DNA from: Corynebacterium halotolerans
GTDB lineage: Bacteria > Actinomycetota > Actinomycetes > Mycobacteriales > Mycobacteriaceae
DNA: 52,053 nt
Direction: 5' to 3'
NCBI RefSeq assembly: GCF_001056295.1
Contig: NZ_JVMD01000018.1
Span: 1-52,053 of the forward strand
Part shown: in pieces, positions 26,222 through 34,779 of the stretch
How positions within the stretch are numbered: the first letter of the stretch is position 1
Layout of the letters: each line of letters opens with the position of its first letter
The notes under the pieces: generated by a model
Told to the model about the DNA's origin: nothing
The model's database searches: none
Seen by the model: the letters and a program-made list of their open reading frames with translations, nothing else
Translations under genes and position numbers: made by a program

Positions 26222-27954
26222 CGGAATCACCTCAGCCCGATCACGCGTCGGGACCGGCGCCGCTGCTGTCGATGCGCGGAGTGGACATCGCCTTCGGCGG
26301 AAAGAAGAACCCGTCGCCGACGGTCTTCGGCGTCGACCTGGACATTTATCCGGGCGAGACGGTGGCCGTCGTCGGCGAGTCGGGGTCCGGCAAGTCGACG
26401 CTGGCGCATTCGATCATCGGGCTGCTGCCCGGCGGCGGGCACGTCACCGGCGGCACGATCACCTTCGACGGCGAGGACATCACCAACGCCGGCGACCGCC
26501 GCATGACCGCCTTGCGCGGGGCGCAGATCGGCCTGGTCCCGCAGGACCCGATGTCGAACCTGAACCCGGTGTGGAAGGTCGGCCACCAGATCAAGGAGTC
26601 GCTGCGCGCCAACGGCATCGCCTCCGGTTCGAAGGCCCACGCCAGGGCGATCGAGCTGCTGGAGGAGGCCGGGCTTCCCGACGCCGCCCGCCGCATCGAC
26701 CAGTACCCGCACGAGTATTCCGGCGGCATGCGCCAGCGTGCGCTCATCGCCATCGGGCTGGCGGCGCGGCCGAAGCTGCTCATCGCCGATGAGCCGACGT
26801 CGGCGCTGGACGTGACGGTGCAGCAGCAGATCCTGGACCACCTCGACGGCCTGACCGAGGAGCTGGGCACGGCGGTGCTGCTGATCACCCACGACCTGGG
26901 CCTGGCGGCGGAGCGCGCCTCGCGCATCATCGTCATGAGCCAGGGGCACGTGGTCGAGTGGGGCCCGGCCCTCGAGATCCTGCAGGATCCGCGGCACGAG
27001 TACACCAAGCGCCTGGTCGCGGCGGCCCCGTCGCTGCGCGCCCGGCGCGATGATGTCCTCGATCTCCGCGCGGAGGTCCGCGAGGAGGCGATGGTCCAGG
27101 CGACGGAGGTCGTGGAAGAGCACGACGTCGCGCCCGAGGTGCCGATCCTCGAGGTCCGCGAGCTGACGAAGGTGTTCGACGTCCCGGGCAGCCGCCCGTG
27201 GCGGAAGGACAAGTTCACGGCCGTCGACGACGTGTCGTTCTCCATGCCGCGCGGCACCACGACGGCCATCGTCGGCGAGTCCGGTTCGGGCAAGTCGACG
27301 GTCGCCCAGATGGTGCTGGGGCTGCTGGAACCGACGTCGGGCACGGCGACCTTCGACGGCATCGACGTGGCCGAGCGCTGCGCCGGCCGGCGGGGAGAGT
27401 CCGGCGAACTGGATTTCCGGCGCCGCGTTCAGCCGATCTTCCAGAACCCGTACGGTTCCCTCGACCCGATGTACTCGGTGTACAACACCATCGCGGAGCC
27501 GCTGCGCATCCACGGCATCGGCGACGAGAAGTCGCGGCAGGCGCGCGTCAACGAGCTGCTCGACCGCGTGTCCATTCCCCGGCAGATGGCGCACCGTTAT
27601 CCCGGTGAGCTGTCCGGCGGCCAGCGCCAGCGCGTGGCCATCGCCCGCGCCCTGGCGCTGAACCCGGAGCTGGTGGTGTGCGACGAGGCGGTCAGCGCCC
27701 TGGACGTGCTCGTGCAGTCGCAGATCCTCGACCTGCTCAATTCGCTGCAGGCCGAACTCGGGCTGTCCTACCTGTTCATCACGCACGACCTGGCGGTGGT
27801 CAAGCAGATCGCCGACCAGGTGCTGGTGATGGAGAAGGGCAGGATCGTCGAGACCGGCCGCACCGACGAGCTCTTCGAGAACCCGAAGGAGCAGTACACC
27901 CGCCGCCTGATCGACTCGATCCCCGGCGGCAGCATCGAGCTCCACGCGGGGTAG
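26218..27954 (+). CDS. Fused oligopeptide ABC transporter ATPase (OppD-OppF)
   Basis: The protein has 578 residues with two complete ATP-binding domains. Domain 1 (about residues 15-285): Walker A GESGSGKSTL, signature YSGGMRQR, Walker B LLIADEPTSALD. Domain 2 (about 310-575): Walker A GESGSGKSTV, signature LSGGQRQR, Walker B VVCDEAVSALD. Each domain ends with the oligopeptide-specific C-terminal extension. In many bacteria these are separate OppD and OppF proteins; the fusion is common in actinobacteria. It powers the permease encoded just upstream. The start is GTG within the GTGA overlap. Confidence 0.93.
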   Translation: MTESPQPDHASGPAPLLSMRGVDIAFGGKKNPSPTVFGVDLDIYPGETVAVVGESGSGKSTLAHSIIGLLPGGGHVTGGTITFDGEDITNAGDRRMTALRGAQIGLVPQDPMSNLNPVWKVGHQIKESLRANGIASGSKAHARAIELLEEAGLPDAARRIDQYPHEYSGGMRQRALIAIGLAARPKLLIADEPTSALDVTVQQQILDHLDGLTEELGTAVLLITHDLGLAAERASRIIVMSQGHVVEWGPALEILQDPRHEYTKRLVAAAPSLRARRDDVLDLRAEVREEAMVQATEVVEEHDVAPEVPILEVRELTKVFDVPGSRPWRKDKFTAVDDVSFSMPRGTTTAIVGESGSGKSTVAQMVLGLLEPTSGTATFDGIDVAERCAGRRGESGELDFRRRVQPIFQNPYGSLDPMYSVYNTIAEPLRIHGIGDEKSRQARVNELLDRVSIPRQMAHRYPGELSGGQRQRVAIARALALNPELVVCDEAVSALDVLVQSQILDLLNSLQAELGLSYLFITHDLAVVKQIADQVLVMEKGRIVETGRTDELFENPKEQYTRRLIDSIPGGSIELHAG

Positions 27955-27962
27955 CCCCGCTT

Positions 27963-28006
27963 GACGACGCCCGTTCCCGGCCATCCAGGCCGGGGCGGGC
28001 GTCGTC
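27963..28006 (+). terminator. Hairpin after the opp operon
   Basis: GACGACGCCCG (27963-27973) pairs with CGGGCGTCGTC (27996-28006), with an inner CGGCC/GGCCG stem. No T tract follows, so termination strength is uncertain. The next gene is convergent and ends at 28020. Confidence 0.6.
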
Positions 28007-28019
28007 GGCGTTACGGTGG

Positions 28020-28961
28020 TCAGTCCTCCGGCTCGTTCCACGCCTCCCAATCGTCCATCTCGTCCTCCAGCTGCAGGATCGCCTCGCGGAACGCGCCGTC
28101 GGACAGTCGCATCTCGCCCGCGATCGGATGCGTCCCGTATGTCACCGCCTCGATCTCCATCTCGCCGCCGTCCCAATGCATGAACCACACCCCGGGCATG
28201 CCGGTCGGATCGGCGGCGTCGGCGGAGAATTTCATGAGCAGCTCGATGGCGGTCAGGTCGCACGGCTCGGCCAAGCTGGTGGCGAGGATCTCGTGGCGGT
28301 TCGGAATGGCGAACAACAGGCCGTGGCCCAGGGAGTCGCCCCATCGCGACTCACCGCGAACGCCGCCGATGACTTTCCGGATCGCCGCCGGCACGTACGG
28401 CAGCTTCGACGCCACCAGATTCGAGTCTCCCTTGAACGACCACAGCATCGCCCCGGTCTCCGGGTGGGCCATGAGGTCGACGTCGCAGTGCAACAGCTCG
28501 GTGTTCTTGCGGGCGGCGTCGTAAAGCAGATCCAGGTCCCGGCCCTCCACCTGGAGGTCGGAGAGGTACGCCAGATGCTGTCCCATCTTCATCTGCAGGA
28601 CCTCGTGGAACGGGCCGAATTTCCGGGAGTAGGCGTAGGCGTCTGGCCCGACCTCGGCGGGAAGCTCCCACACCAGGCGGGAGTAGGTGTTCTTCAGCAG
28701 ATCCACCTCGTCGATCGAGGGGAAATCCGGCACGCCGTCGATTGCCGGCTTGATGAAGTCCTCGATGATGCGCCGCCACTTCGTGCGCGGTGCGTCGCCG
28801 AGAATGTGCTCGAGATTGTGCGTGTCGAAGATGGTGCCGTCGCCCAGTTTCAGGCGGGCCCCGTCGCCGTCGTCGGCGATCACCTCGACCCGGATGCCGG
28901 ACCATTTCAGCGTGCGGATGATCATTCCCAGTGACGGCCGCGCCGTCGTCGTTTCCCCCAT
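28020..28961 (-). CDS. Conserved-looking cytoplasmic protein of unknown function
   Basis: The protein has 313 residues and starts MGETTTARPSLGMIIRTLKWSGIRVEV. It has no signal peptide or membrane segment. The central part contains FDTHNLEHILGDAPRTKWRRIIEDFIKPAIDG and the later part GLLFAIPNRHEILATSLAEPCDLTAIELLMKFS. The blocks look like a globular, conserved protein, but I cannot name the family. The open frame extends 160 codons upstream as an antisense shadow of the next gene; the ATG at 28961 gives normal composition. It is divergent from the gene at 29107, 145 bases away. Confidence 0.7.
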   Translation of the reverse strand: MGETTTARPSLGMIIRTLKWSGIRVEVIADDGDGARLKLGDGTIFDTHNLEHILGDAPRTKWRRIIEDFIKPAIDGVPDFPSIDEVDLLKNTYSRLVWELPAEVGPDAYAYSRKFGPFHEVLQMKMGQHLAYLSDLQVEGRDLDLLYDAARKNTELLHCDVDLMAHPETGAMLWSFKGDSNLVASKLPYVPAAIRKVIGGVRGESRWGDSLGHGLLFAIPNRHEILATSLAEPCDLTAIELLMKFSADAADPTGMPGVWFMHWDGGEMEIEAVTYGTHPIAGEMRLSDGAFREAILQLEDEMDDWEAWNEPED

Positions 28962-29106
28962 GGCCCGCAAACTAGCCCGGCGGGCGCGTGCCCGCAGAAG
29001 TGCAGTCACGGGGGCAACGCGACGGGGGAGGGCCGGGCCGGGTGAACGCGGGTACTCTTGAACGGGAAACAAGAATCGCCCGTGCATCCGAGGAGACCCG
29101 AGAACC

Positions 29107-30048
29107 ATGGCGCGCGCCGACGTAGATCCGCTTGACGACGATGATCGGGGAACCGGTTCGACCAGGATGTCGCCGGCGCTGCGGGGGACGATCATCGTCG
29201 TCGCGCTGCTGGCCGTAATCGCCGTATCCGTGGCCGTCACCGTGGCCGTGCTCAGGGGAGGCGACGGGGGCGAGGGGAAGGCCTCGGAAACGTCGGCGAC
29301 GGCGCCGGCGTCCGACACGGGCGACCCGCCCCCGGGAACGGAGAGCACCGAAGAAGCCCCGGACGTCGATTCGGCGGCGATGCTGGAGGGGGCGGGGTCC
29401 GACGTCGTCATGTCGGGGCCCGCGCCCGAGGCCGTGGACACGTGGGGCGGCTACCGCCTGGAGCGGTCGACGAATGGGCGGGTCCGCGTGTTCGAAGGGC
29501 AAGAGGCGAGCCAGGCGACGCTCGACGGAGGGCAGTGGCCGATGTCGATGAACTCCTGCGGTGCGGCGATGTACCTCGTGGTGTTCCGGGCCGCGAACGA
29601 CAACGTGTCGTTGAACGCGAGCCTGATCAATTCGGTGCGGGATGTCGTCGCCTCCGAGAGGACGTCGCGGGGGTGGATGCTGCTGACGAACTGCGCGACG
29701 CCGCAATGGGAGTTCCTGTCGTCGTCGGACGTGAGCAATCTCGGCGACGTCGTCTACGACGTCCACGAATACCGCCAGTCGGCGTCGGCGTCGGCGCCGG
29801 GCCCGGGGGCCGGAGCTGGCGCCGGAGCGCAGCCCGCGGCGGCGCCGACCGTCGTCAGGTGCATCGAGGGGACGCCCGGCCCCGCCGAGTACAGCGATGG
29901 TTCGGTGGGATTTGCCCGGGAGTGCGTGGAAACGCCCGAAGCGCAGCGGGCTCTGATGGGCGAGAGGTGCTGCGGTGGTCTCTACGGACGCCAGGAATGC
30001 GGTGAGGAGCTCTGGCAGGATCTGTGCAATTCGGGTCCGCCCGGCTGA
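29107..30048 (+). CDS. Membrane-anchored extracytoplasmic protein with a Cys-rich C-terminus
   Basis: The protein has 313 residues. An acidic cytoplasmic N-terminus of about 25 residues is followed by one membrane segment (GTIIVVALLAVIAVSVAVTVAVL, about 27-49), a Thr/Glu/Pro-rich linker, and a soluble domain from about residue 105 with NSCGAAMYLVVFRAANDNVSLNASLINSVRDVV and LLTNCATPQWEFLSSSD. An Ala/Gly/Pro linker leads to a short C-terminal region with six cysteines (RCIEG, ECVET, RCCGGLYGRQEC, LCNSG), which suggests disulfides outside the cell. GAGGAG precedes the ATG. I do not recognise the family. It is directly upstream of leuB but probably not co-regulated. Confidence 0.65.
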   Translation: MARADVDPLDDDDRGTGSTRMSPALRGTIIVVALLAVIAVSVAVTVAVLRGGDGGEGKASETSATAPASDTGDPPPGTESTEEAPDVDSAAMLEGAGSDVVMSGPAPEAVDTWGGYRLERSTNGRVRVFEGQEASQATLDGGQWPMSMNSCGAAMYLVVFRAANDNVSLNASLINSVRDVVASERTSRGWMLLTNCATPQWEFLSSSDVSNLGDVVYDVHEYRQSASASAPGPGAGAGAGAQPAAAPTVVRCIEGTPGPAEYSDGSVGFARECVETPEAQRALMGERCCGGLYGRQECGEELWQDLCNSGPPG

Positions 30049-30078
30049 TGGCGTGCGTCTCATTTGGTAGGATTGGGG

Positions 30079-30095
30079 AGTCCATATAGTGAGAA
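30079..30095. promoter_or_regulatory. Degenerate branched-chain operator over the leuB -10
   Basis: AGTCCATATAGTGAGAA matches the reverse complement of the ilvD palindrome (TGTCCACATAGTGGACA) at 11 of 17 positions, with the centre GTCCA-ATAGTG conserved. TATAGT at 30085-30090 is a good -10, so the element would overlap the promoter. LeuB is a known target of the IclR-type regulator LtbR in C. glutamicum. Confidence 0.5.
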
Positions 30096-30110
30096 GGGAT
30101 CCCCGCGACA

Positions 30111-31154
30111 ATGAGCGACACCACCGGCACGCTGAAGATCGCCGTCATCGACGGCGACGGCATCGGCACCGAGGTCACCGCCGAGGCCCTCAAGGTCCTC
30201 CGCGCGACCATCGGCGACTTCGAGACCACCGAGTACGACCTGGGCGCACGCCGTTACGAACGCAACGGCGAGCTGCTCACCGACGCCGACCTCGACAGCC
30301 TGCGCGAGCATGACGCGATCCTCCTGGGCGCCATCGGCGACCCGCGCAAGGTGCCGCCGGGGGTCCTGGAGCGCGGCCTGCTGCTGAAGATGCGCTTCGC
30401 CCTCGACCACCACGTCAACCTGCGCCCGTCGAAGCTGTACCCGGGCGTCGAATCCCCCCTGAAGAACCCGGGCGACATCGACTTCGTCGTCGTGCGCGAG
30501 GGCACCGAGGGCGCCTACACCGGCAACGGCGGCGCGATCCGCGTCGGCACTCCGCGGGAGGTCGCCAACGAAACCTCGGTGAACACCCGCTTCGGCGCCG
30601 AGCGAGTGGTCCGCTACGCCTTCGAACTGGCCATGACCCGCCGCAAGCACCTGACCCTGGTGCACAAGACCAACGTGCTGGTCCACGGCGGCGGCCTGTG
30701 GCAGCGCACCGTCGACGAGGTCGCGCGGGAGTACCCCGAGGTCACCGTCGACTACAGCCACATCGACGCCGCGACCATCTACATGGTCACCCAGCCGTCG
30801 CGCTTCGACGTCATCGTCACCGACAACCTCTTCGGCGACATCATCACCGACGAGGCCGGGGCGATCTCCGGCGGCATCGGCCTCGCCGCGTCCGCCAACA
30901 TCGACGCCTCCCGCACGAACCCCTCCATGTTCGAGCCGGTCCACGGTTCGGCGCCGGACATCGCCGGCCAGGGCATCGCCGACCCCACCGCTGCGATCCT
31001 CTCCGGGGCGATGATGCTGCGCCACCTCGGCCGCGAGGACGACGCCGCCCGCATCGAGCGCGCAGTGGAGGCCGACGTCGCCGCCCGCGGTGACGCGCCC
31101 ATCGTGACCGCCGAGGTCGGCGACCGCATCGCGGCCGCCGTCGCCGAGGGGTAA
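30111..31154 (+). CDS. leuB: 3-Isopropylmalate dehydrogenase
   Basis: LeuB oxidatively decarboxylates 3-isopropylmalate in leucine synthesis. The 347-residue protein begins [22 protein letters not shown] and has the substrate-binding [13 protein letters not shown] and [15 protein letters not shown]. It also has the catalytic Lys region [15 protein letters not shown], the metal-binding aspartates in [17 protein letters not shown], and the NAD-binding [21 protein letters not shown]. The gene is monocistronic here, with its own promoter upstream and a strong hairpin after it. The serA-leuB neighbourhood is known from C. glutamicum, but here about 15 kb of transport and other genes lie between them. 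Confidence 0.97.
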   Translation: MSDTTGTLKIAVIDGDGIGTEVTAEALKVLRATIGDFETTEYDLGARRYERNGELLTDADLDSLREHDAILLGAIGDPRKVPPGVLERGLLLKMRFALDHHVNLRPSKLYPGVESPLKNPGDIDFVVVREGTEGAYTGNGGAIRVGTPREVANETSVNTRFGAERVVRYAFELAMTRRKHLTLVHKTNVLVHGGGLWQRTVDEVAREYPEVTVDYSHIDAATIYMVTQPSRFDVIVTDNLFGDIITDEAGAISGGIGLAASANIDASRTNPSMFEPVHGSAPDIAGQGIADPTAAILSGAMMLRHLGREDDAARIERAVEADVAARGDAPIVTAEVGDRIAAAVAEG

Positions 31155-31170
31155 ACGGACGGCGCAAGCG

Positions 31171-31202
31171 TCCATGGGGCGGCGGTGGCGCCGCCCCATG
31201 GA
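31171..31202 (+). terminator. Hairpin after leuB
   Basis: A perfect 14-bp stem (tccatggggcggcg, 31171-31184, against 31189-31202) closes a 4-base loop. No T run follows, so it may stop transcription only partly. Confidence 0.6.
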
Positions 31203-31230
31203 ACGGCGCCGGGGACGGCCCTACGGTAGA

Positions 31231-31249
31231 TCAGGTTAGGCTAAGATTA
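31231..31249. promoter_or_regulatory. DtxR iron box upstream of the PchB-like gene
   Basis: TCAGGTTAGGCTAAGATTA matches the DtxR consensus TTAGGTTAGGCTAACCTAA at 15 of 19 positions. It lies 48 bases before the start codon and overlaps the -10-like TAAGAT. Repression by DtxR with iron is the expected regulation. Confidence 0.8.
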
Positions 31250-31297
31250 GTCCAGTCATGAAGTAGGCCCCAACCTTTTCCACCGTCAGGATTCAGC

Positions 31298-31696
31298 ATG
31301 TCCCACGCAGACCACACCCGGCACGGCTTCGACCTCGAGCGCGCAATGGCCTCGGCGAAGGCGGACTGGGAAGCGGGTGCCACCCTGGGCACCCTCCGCC
31401 GCAACATCGACGAACTCGACGAGGAGATCGTCGCCCTGCTCGCACGCCGCCAGCACTGGGTCACCCTCGCCGCATTCGTGAAACGGGAATCCGGGGAAGA
31501 GGCGGTGCGGGCGCCCGAACGCGTCGACGAGGTCCTGGGCAAGGTGAAGGCCCTCGCGGATGAAAACGGGCTGTCCCACGACATCGCCGAACCCACCTAC
31601 CGCGCGCTGATCACCGCATCCATCGACCATCAGCTGGGGGTGCACCGCCTGTTGCGGGCCCGGGACACCGCCCCGCGGGTCACCGCGGGACGATGA
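31298..31696 (+). CDS. AroQ-fold protein, probable isochorismate-pyruvate lyase (PchB-like) or iron-regulated chorismate mutase
   Basis: The protein has 132 residues. After a 25-residue leader the AroQ core reads LRRNIDELDEEIVALLARRQHWVTLAAFVKRESGEEAVRAPERVDEVLGKVKALADENGL and ends ASIDHQL. The order of Arg (RRNID), Arg (ARRQ), Lys (FVKRE) and Gln (HQL) fits the active-site set of PchB. The APERV and ENGL blocks also resemble PchB, which makes salicylate from isochorismate, more than ordinary chorismate mutases. The DtxR box and the adjacent siderophore genes support a role in salicylate supply for the ArCP of the downstream synthetase. Plain chorismate mutase activity cannot be excluded. The stop overlaps the end of the convergent ATPase gene by 17 bases. 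Confidence 0.72.
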   Translation: MSHADHTRHGFDLERAMASAKADWEAGATLGTLRRNIDELDEEIVALLARRQHWVTLAAFVKRESGEEAVRAPERVDEVLGKVKALADENGLSHDIAEPTYRALITASIDHQLGVHRLLRARDTAPRVTAGR

Positions 31697-32465
31697 GGGG
31701 ACCGCCCGCAACCGGATCCTCCACGATGAGGGCATCCAGGCCGAAGACGTCGGCAAGCAAACCCTCCGTGAGCACCTGCCCCGGCGACCCGGTCGCCGCG
31801 ATCGCCCCCTCGTGCATGACCACCAGATGATCCGAGTGGCGCACGGCCAGGTTGAGGTCGTGGAGGACCATCACGACCGTGCGCCCCAGGCGGTCCCGCA
31901 GAGTGCCGACCAGCTTGAGCACGTCGATGGCGTGGGCCAGATCGAGGTACGTGGTCGGCTCATCGAGCAACAGGGTCGGCGTCTGCTGGGCCAGCACCAT
32001 CGAAATCCAGACCCGCTGGCGCTGCCCGCCCGACAACGACGACAACGGGCGCTCCGCCAGATCCGAGATGCCGGTCAAGGCCAGGGCCTCCGCGACCTCC
32101 ATCTCGTCCGACCCCGACCACTGGCGCAGCCAACTCTGATGCGGATGGCGCCCCCTGGACACGAGATCCGCCACCACGATCCCATCCGGGGCCAACGGCG
32201 ACTGCGGGAGCATCCCCACCATCCGGGCCAGCTCCCGCCGCGCCACCGACGTCACGTCGCGCCCATCGACGTGCAGGGAGCCCTCCGCCGGGTGCGTGCG
32301 CGCCAATGACTTCAGCAGCGTCGACTTCCCGCAGCCGTTGGGGCCGATCACCGTGGTGACGGCCCCCTTGGGGATGTCGACGTCGACGCCATCGAGAATG
32401 ACGCCTCCGCCGTAACCGGCCCGCAGCCCGCGCGCCCTGATTCCGATTTCGGTCGTTGTGGTCAT
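31680..32465 (-). CDS. Iron-siderophore ABC importer, ATP-binding protein
   Basis: The protein has 261 residues of the FecE/FepC type. Walker A GPNGCGKSTLLKSLARTHPAEGS, signature LSSLSGGQRQRVWISMVLAQQ, Walker B LLLDEPTTYLDLAHAIDVL and switch histidine MVLHDLNLAVRHSDH are all intact. The ATG overlaps the stop of the upstream permease gene (ATGA). It energises the two permeases encoded upstream on the same strand. The binding protein is encoded divergently at 34780. Confidence 0.93.
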   Translation of the reverse strand: MTTTTEIGIRARGLRAGYGGGVILDGVDVDIPKGAVTTVIGPNGCGKSTLLKSLARTHPAEGSLHVDGRDVTSVARRELARMVGMLPQSPLAPDGIVVADLVSRGRHPHQSWLRQWSGSDEMEVAEALALTGISDLAERPLSSLSGGQRQRVWISMVLAQQTPTLLLDEPTTYLDLAHAIDVLKLVGTLRDRLGRTVVMVLHDLNLAVRHSDHLVVMHEGAIAATGSPGQVLTEGLLADVFGLDALIVEDPVAGGPLIVPR

Positions 32466-33562
32466 GCGGTGGTCCTCCGATTCGAGCGGATGAGCAGATG
32501 GATGAGGAACGGGGCGCCGATGGCCGAGGTGACGATGCCCACCGGCAATTCCCACGGCGCGATGCCGCGGGCGATGACGTCGGCCACCGTCACCAGCGCG
32601 GCACCCGCCGCGGCGGACGTGGCCAGGGGAGGGGACGGGACGCCGGCGAGCCGCAGCGCCAACTGCGGCGCGACGAAGGCCACGAATCCGATCGGGCCCG
32701 CCGCGGCCACCGACGACGCGGCCAATGCGACGGCCACGAGCAACAGGGCGACCTGGCTGAGCTGGACCCGGCCGCCCAGGGCCGACGCCGTCGCCGGCCC
32801 GAGCTGCAGGACGGACAGGCGAAACGCCATCCACCCGAACAGGCCCATGGCGACGGCGACGCACAGCGCCACCGCCGCCAGCCCCGACCACGACGCCCCC
32901 GACAGGCTGCCGGACAGCCAGGTCCGCGCCGCGGCCGCATCCCGCAGATCGGACGCCGCCATCAAGTAGATGATGTACGCCTGCAGCAGCGCCGACACGG
33001 CGATGCCGATCAGCACCAGCCGGAAGGGATCCACGCCGCGGCGCCACGCCAGCAGCCAGATCGCCGCCGTCACCGTCAACGCGCCGGCGAACGCGGCGAG
33101 AGGGATGCCGACGCCCGACAGCGTCGGCGCCGCCGCCCCGTAACCGCCGCCGCCGAGAACCGTGCCCGCGACGATGATCGTCACCGCCATCGCCGAGGCG
33201 CCTTCGGTGATGCCCAGGACATCGGGGCTGGCCAGCGCATTGCGCGCGATCGACTGCGTCAACGCCCCGGCGATGCCCAGGGCGGCGCCCACGATCACGC
33301 CGCCCACCACCCGGGGCAGGCGCGACCCCAGCACCACCGTCCGGTCCAGCGAGGAGCCGCCGCCGAAGAGGACCTCGATGACGCGGGCCGGCGAAATCGC
33401 GTAGTCGCCCATGCCCAGGCCGACGACGACCGTCGCCAAGCACAGGACCGCGAGGCCACCGGCGGCGAGGGCCGCACGCGGCCGCCACACCGCCGACATG
33501 CCCGCGAACCGCAGGGGCGGACGCCCCGGCACCACCGGTGGGCCGATCAATTTGGGGGTCAT
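32462..33562 (-). CDS. Iron-siderophore ABC importer permease 2 (FecCD family)
   Basis: The protein has 366 residues and starts MTPKLIGPPVVPG. It has about ten membrane segments with the FecCD-family marks RLPRVVGGVIVGAALGIAGALTQSIARNALASPDVLGITEGASA near residues 85-125 and AAGPIGFVAFVAPQLALRLAG in the C-terminal half, where it meets the ATPase. It overlaps the genes on both sides by four bases, so all three are translated as one unit. Confidence 0.92.
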   Translation of the reverse strand: MTPKLIGPPVVPGRPPLRFAGMSAVWRPRAALAAGGLAVLCLATVVVGLGMGDYAISPARVIEVLFGGGSSLDRTVVLGSRLPRVVGGVIVGAALGIAGALTQSIARNALASPDVLGITEGASAMAVTIIVAGTVLGGGGYGAAAPTLSGVGIPLAAFAGALTVTAAIWLLAWRRGVDPFRLVLIGIAVSALLQAYIIYLMAASDLRDAAAARTWLSGSLSGASWSGLAAVALCVAVAMGLFGWMAFRLSVLQLGPATASALGGRVQLSQVALLLVAVALAASSVAAAGPIGFVAFVAPQLALRLAGVPSPPLATSAAAGAALVTVADVIARGIAPWELPVGIVTSAIGAPFLIHLLIRSNRRTTA

Positions 33563-34626
33563 GCCGTCACCAACTTCCTGCGGCGCACGACCGCGATGAA
33601 GAACGGGGCGCCGACGAACGCGAGCACGACGCCGACCTCGAGTTCGCCCGAAGGGATGATCACGCGCCCGACCACGTCGGCGAAGGTGAGCAGCGCGGCA
33701 CCGGCCGCCGCCGAGGCCGGCAGCAGCCAACGATGGTCCGGCCCCGTGAAACTGCGGACCAGGTGGGGGACCATCAGCCCGACGAAGCCGATCGGCCCCG
33801 CCGCGGCCGTCGAGGCCCCGGCCAAAACCGCGACGATGACCATCGCCGCGATCCGGGCCACCGGGACGTTGACGCCGAGCCCCGCCGAGACGTCGTCGCC
33901 CAGGGCCAGGAGATTGAGCGTCGGGGCCGTGGCGAATCCCGCGAGGATCCCGATCGCCAGAATCGGGGCGATGGTCAGCGCCACCCCCAGATCGCCGGCG
34001 GCCACCGACCCCACCGTCCAGAACCGCACCCGGTCGAGGGCCCGCGCATCCGACAGGACCAGCGCGGACGTCAGCGAAGCGAGCAGGGCGGTGATGGCTG
34101 CGCCCGCGAGGATGAGCGTCAGCGGGTTGAGCCCGCCCCCGAAGGAGGTCACGCCGAACACCGCGAATGCCGCGATCGCCGCGCCGACGAAGGCCAGGGC
34201 GGCCGTCGCCGGAGTGGACAGCGAGCCGGCGAGCAGCGTCCCCGCGACCACCGCGAAGGCGGCGCCGGCGGAAATTCCGAGAATCCCGGGCTCCGCGAGG
34301 GGATTGCGGGTGTGGCCCTGGATGATCGCCCCCGCCACGCCGAGCGCGGCGCCCACGGACAACGCCAGGATGGTGCGGGGCACCCGGAGGTTGGCGATGA
34401 TCTCGCCGTCCGACCCGCCGCGCGACCCGGTGCGCAGGGACTCCAGGGCCGGCCCGATGGCATCGGCCAGTTGATCGGCCGACATCGGCCTCGAGCCGAT
34501 GGCCAGGCTCAGTGCCGAGGCCGCGATGATGAGCACGGGCAGCGCGATCACCCAGCCGGATCTGCGCCGGCGGCATGGTGCGCCCGCGACTCCGGCGCTC
34601 GGGGCCCGGACGGTTGTGTGTGACAT
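33559..34626 (-). CDS. Iron-siderophore ABC importer permease 1 (FecCD family)
   Basis: The protein has 355 residues, starting MSHTTVRAPSAG after a GGAGA six bases upstream. The frame runs 18 codons further but without a better start. Family blocks are NLRVPRTILALSVGAALGVAGAIIQGHTRNPLAEPGILGISAGAA and AAGPIGFVGLMVPHLVRSFTGPDHRWLLP. It is the first gene of the minus-strand importer operon, with a DtxR-like box about 55 bases upstream. Together with permease 2 it forms the heterodimeric channel. Confidence 0.92.
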   Translation of the reverse strand: MSHTTVRAPSAGVAGAPCRRRRSGWVIALPVLIIAASALSLAIGSRPMSADQLADAIGPALESLRTGSRGGSDGEIIANLRVPRTILALSVGAALGVAGAIIQGHTRNPLAEPGILGISAGAAFAVVAGTLLAGSLSTPATAALAFVGAAIAAFAVFGVTSFGGGLNPLTLILAGAAITALLASLTSALVLSDARALDRVRFWTVGSVAAGDLGVALTIAPILAIGILAGFATAPTLNLLALGDDVSAGLGVNVPVARIAAMVIVAVLAGASTAAAGPIGFVGLMVPHLVRSFTGPDHRWLLPASAAAGAALLTFADVVGRVIIPSGELEVGVVLAFVGAPFFIAVVRRRKLVTA

Positions 34627-34680
34627 GTGATTCTCCGCAATAGGGGTTCCATGGATGCTGGCCAGGACATAGGCTAGCAT

Positions 34681-34699
34681 TCAGGTTATGCAAGCCTGC
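34681..34699. promoter_or_regulatory. DtxR-like iron box between the divergent importer genes
   Basis: TCAGGTTATGCAAGCCTGC matches the DtxR consensus at 13 of 19 positions and is itself a near-palindrome (CAGGTT...AGCCTG). It lies in the 153-base gap between the permease operon and the binding-protein gene and could control both. Confidence 0.6.
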
Positions 34700-34779
34700 A
34701 TTGCCTGTGAATGGTGGGCCTAAATCCCGTGCGTGGCGCGGGTGGCGCACCCCGGAACGAGTTAAGGAAACCAGATTCA

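Noticed and set aside
31258..31266. ATG AAG TAG mini-frame after the DtxR box
   Set aside because: Two codons only and no ribosome-binding site; probably chance.
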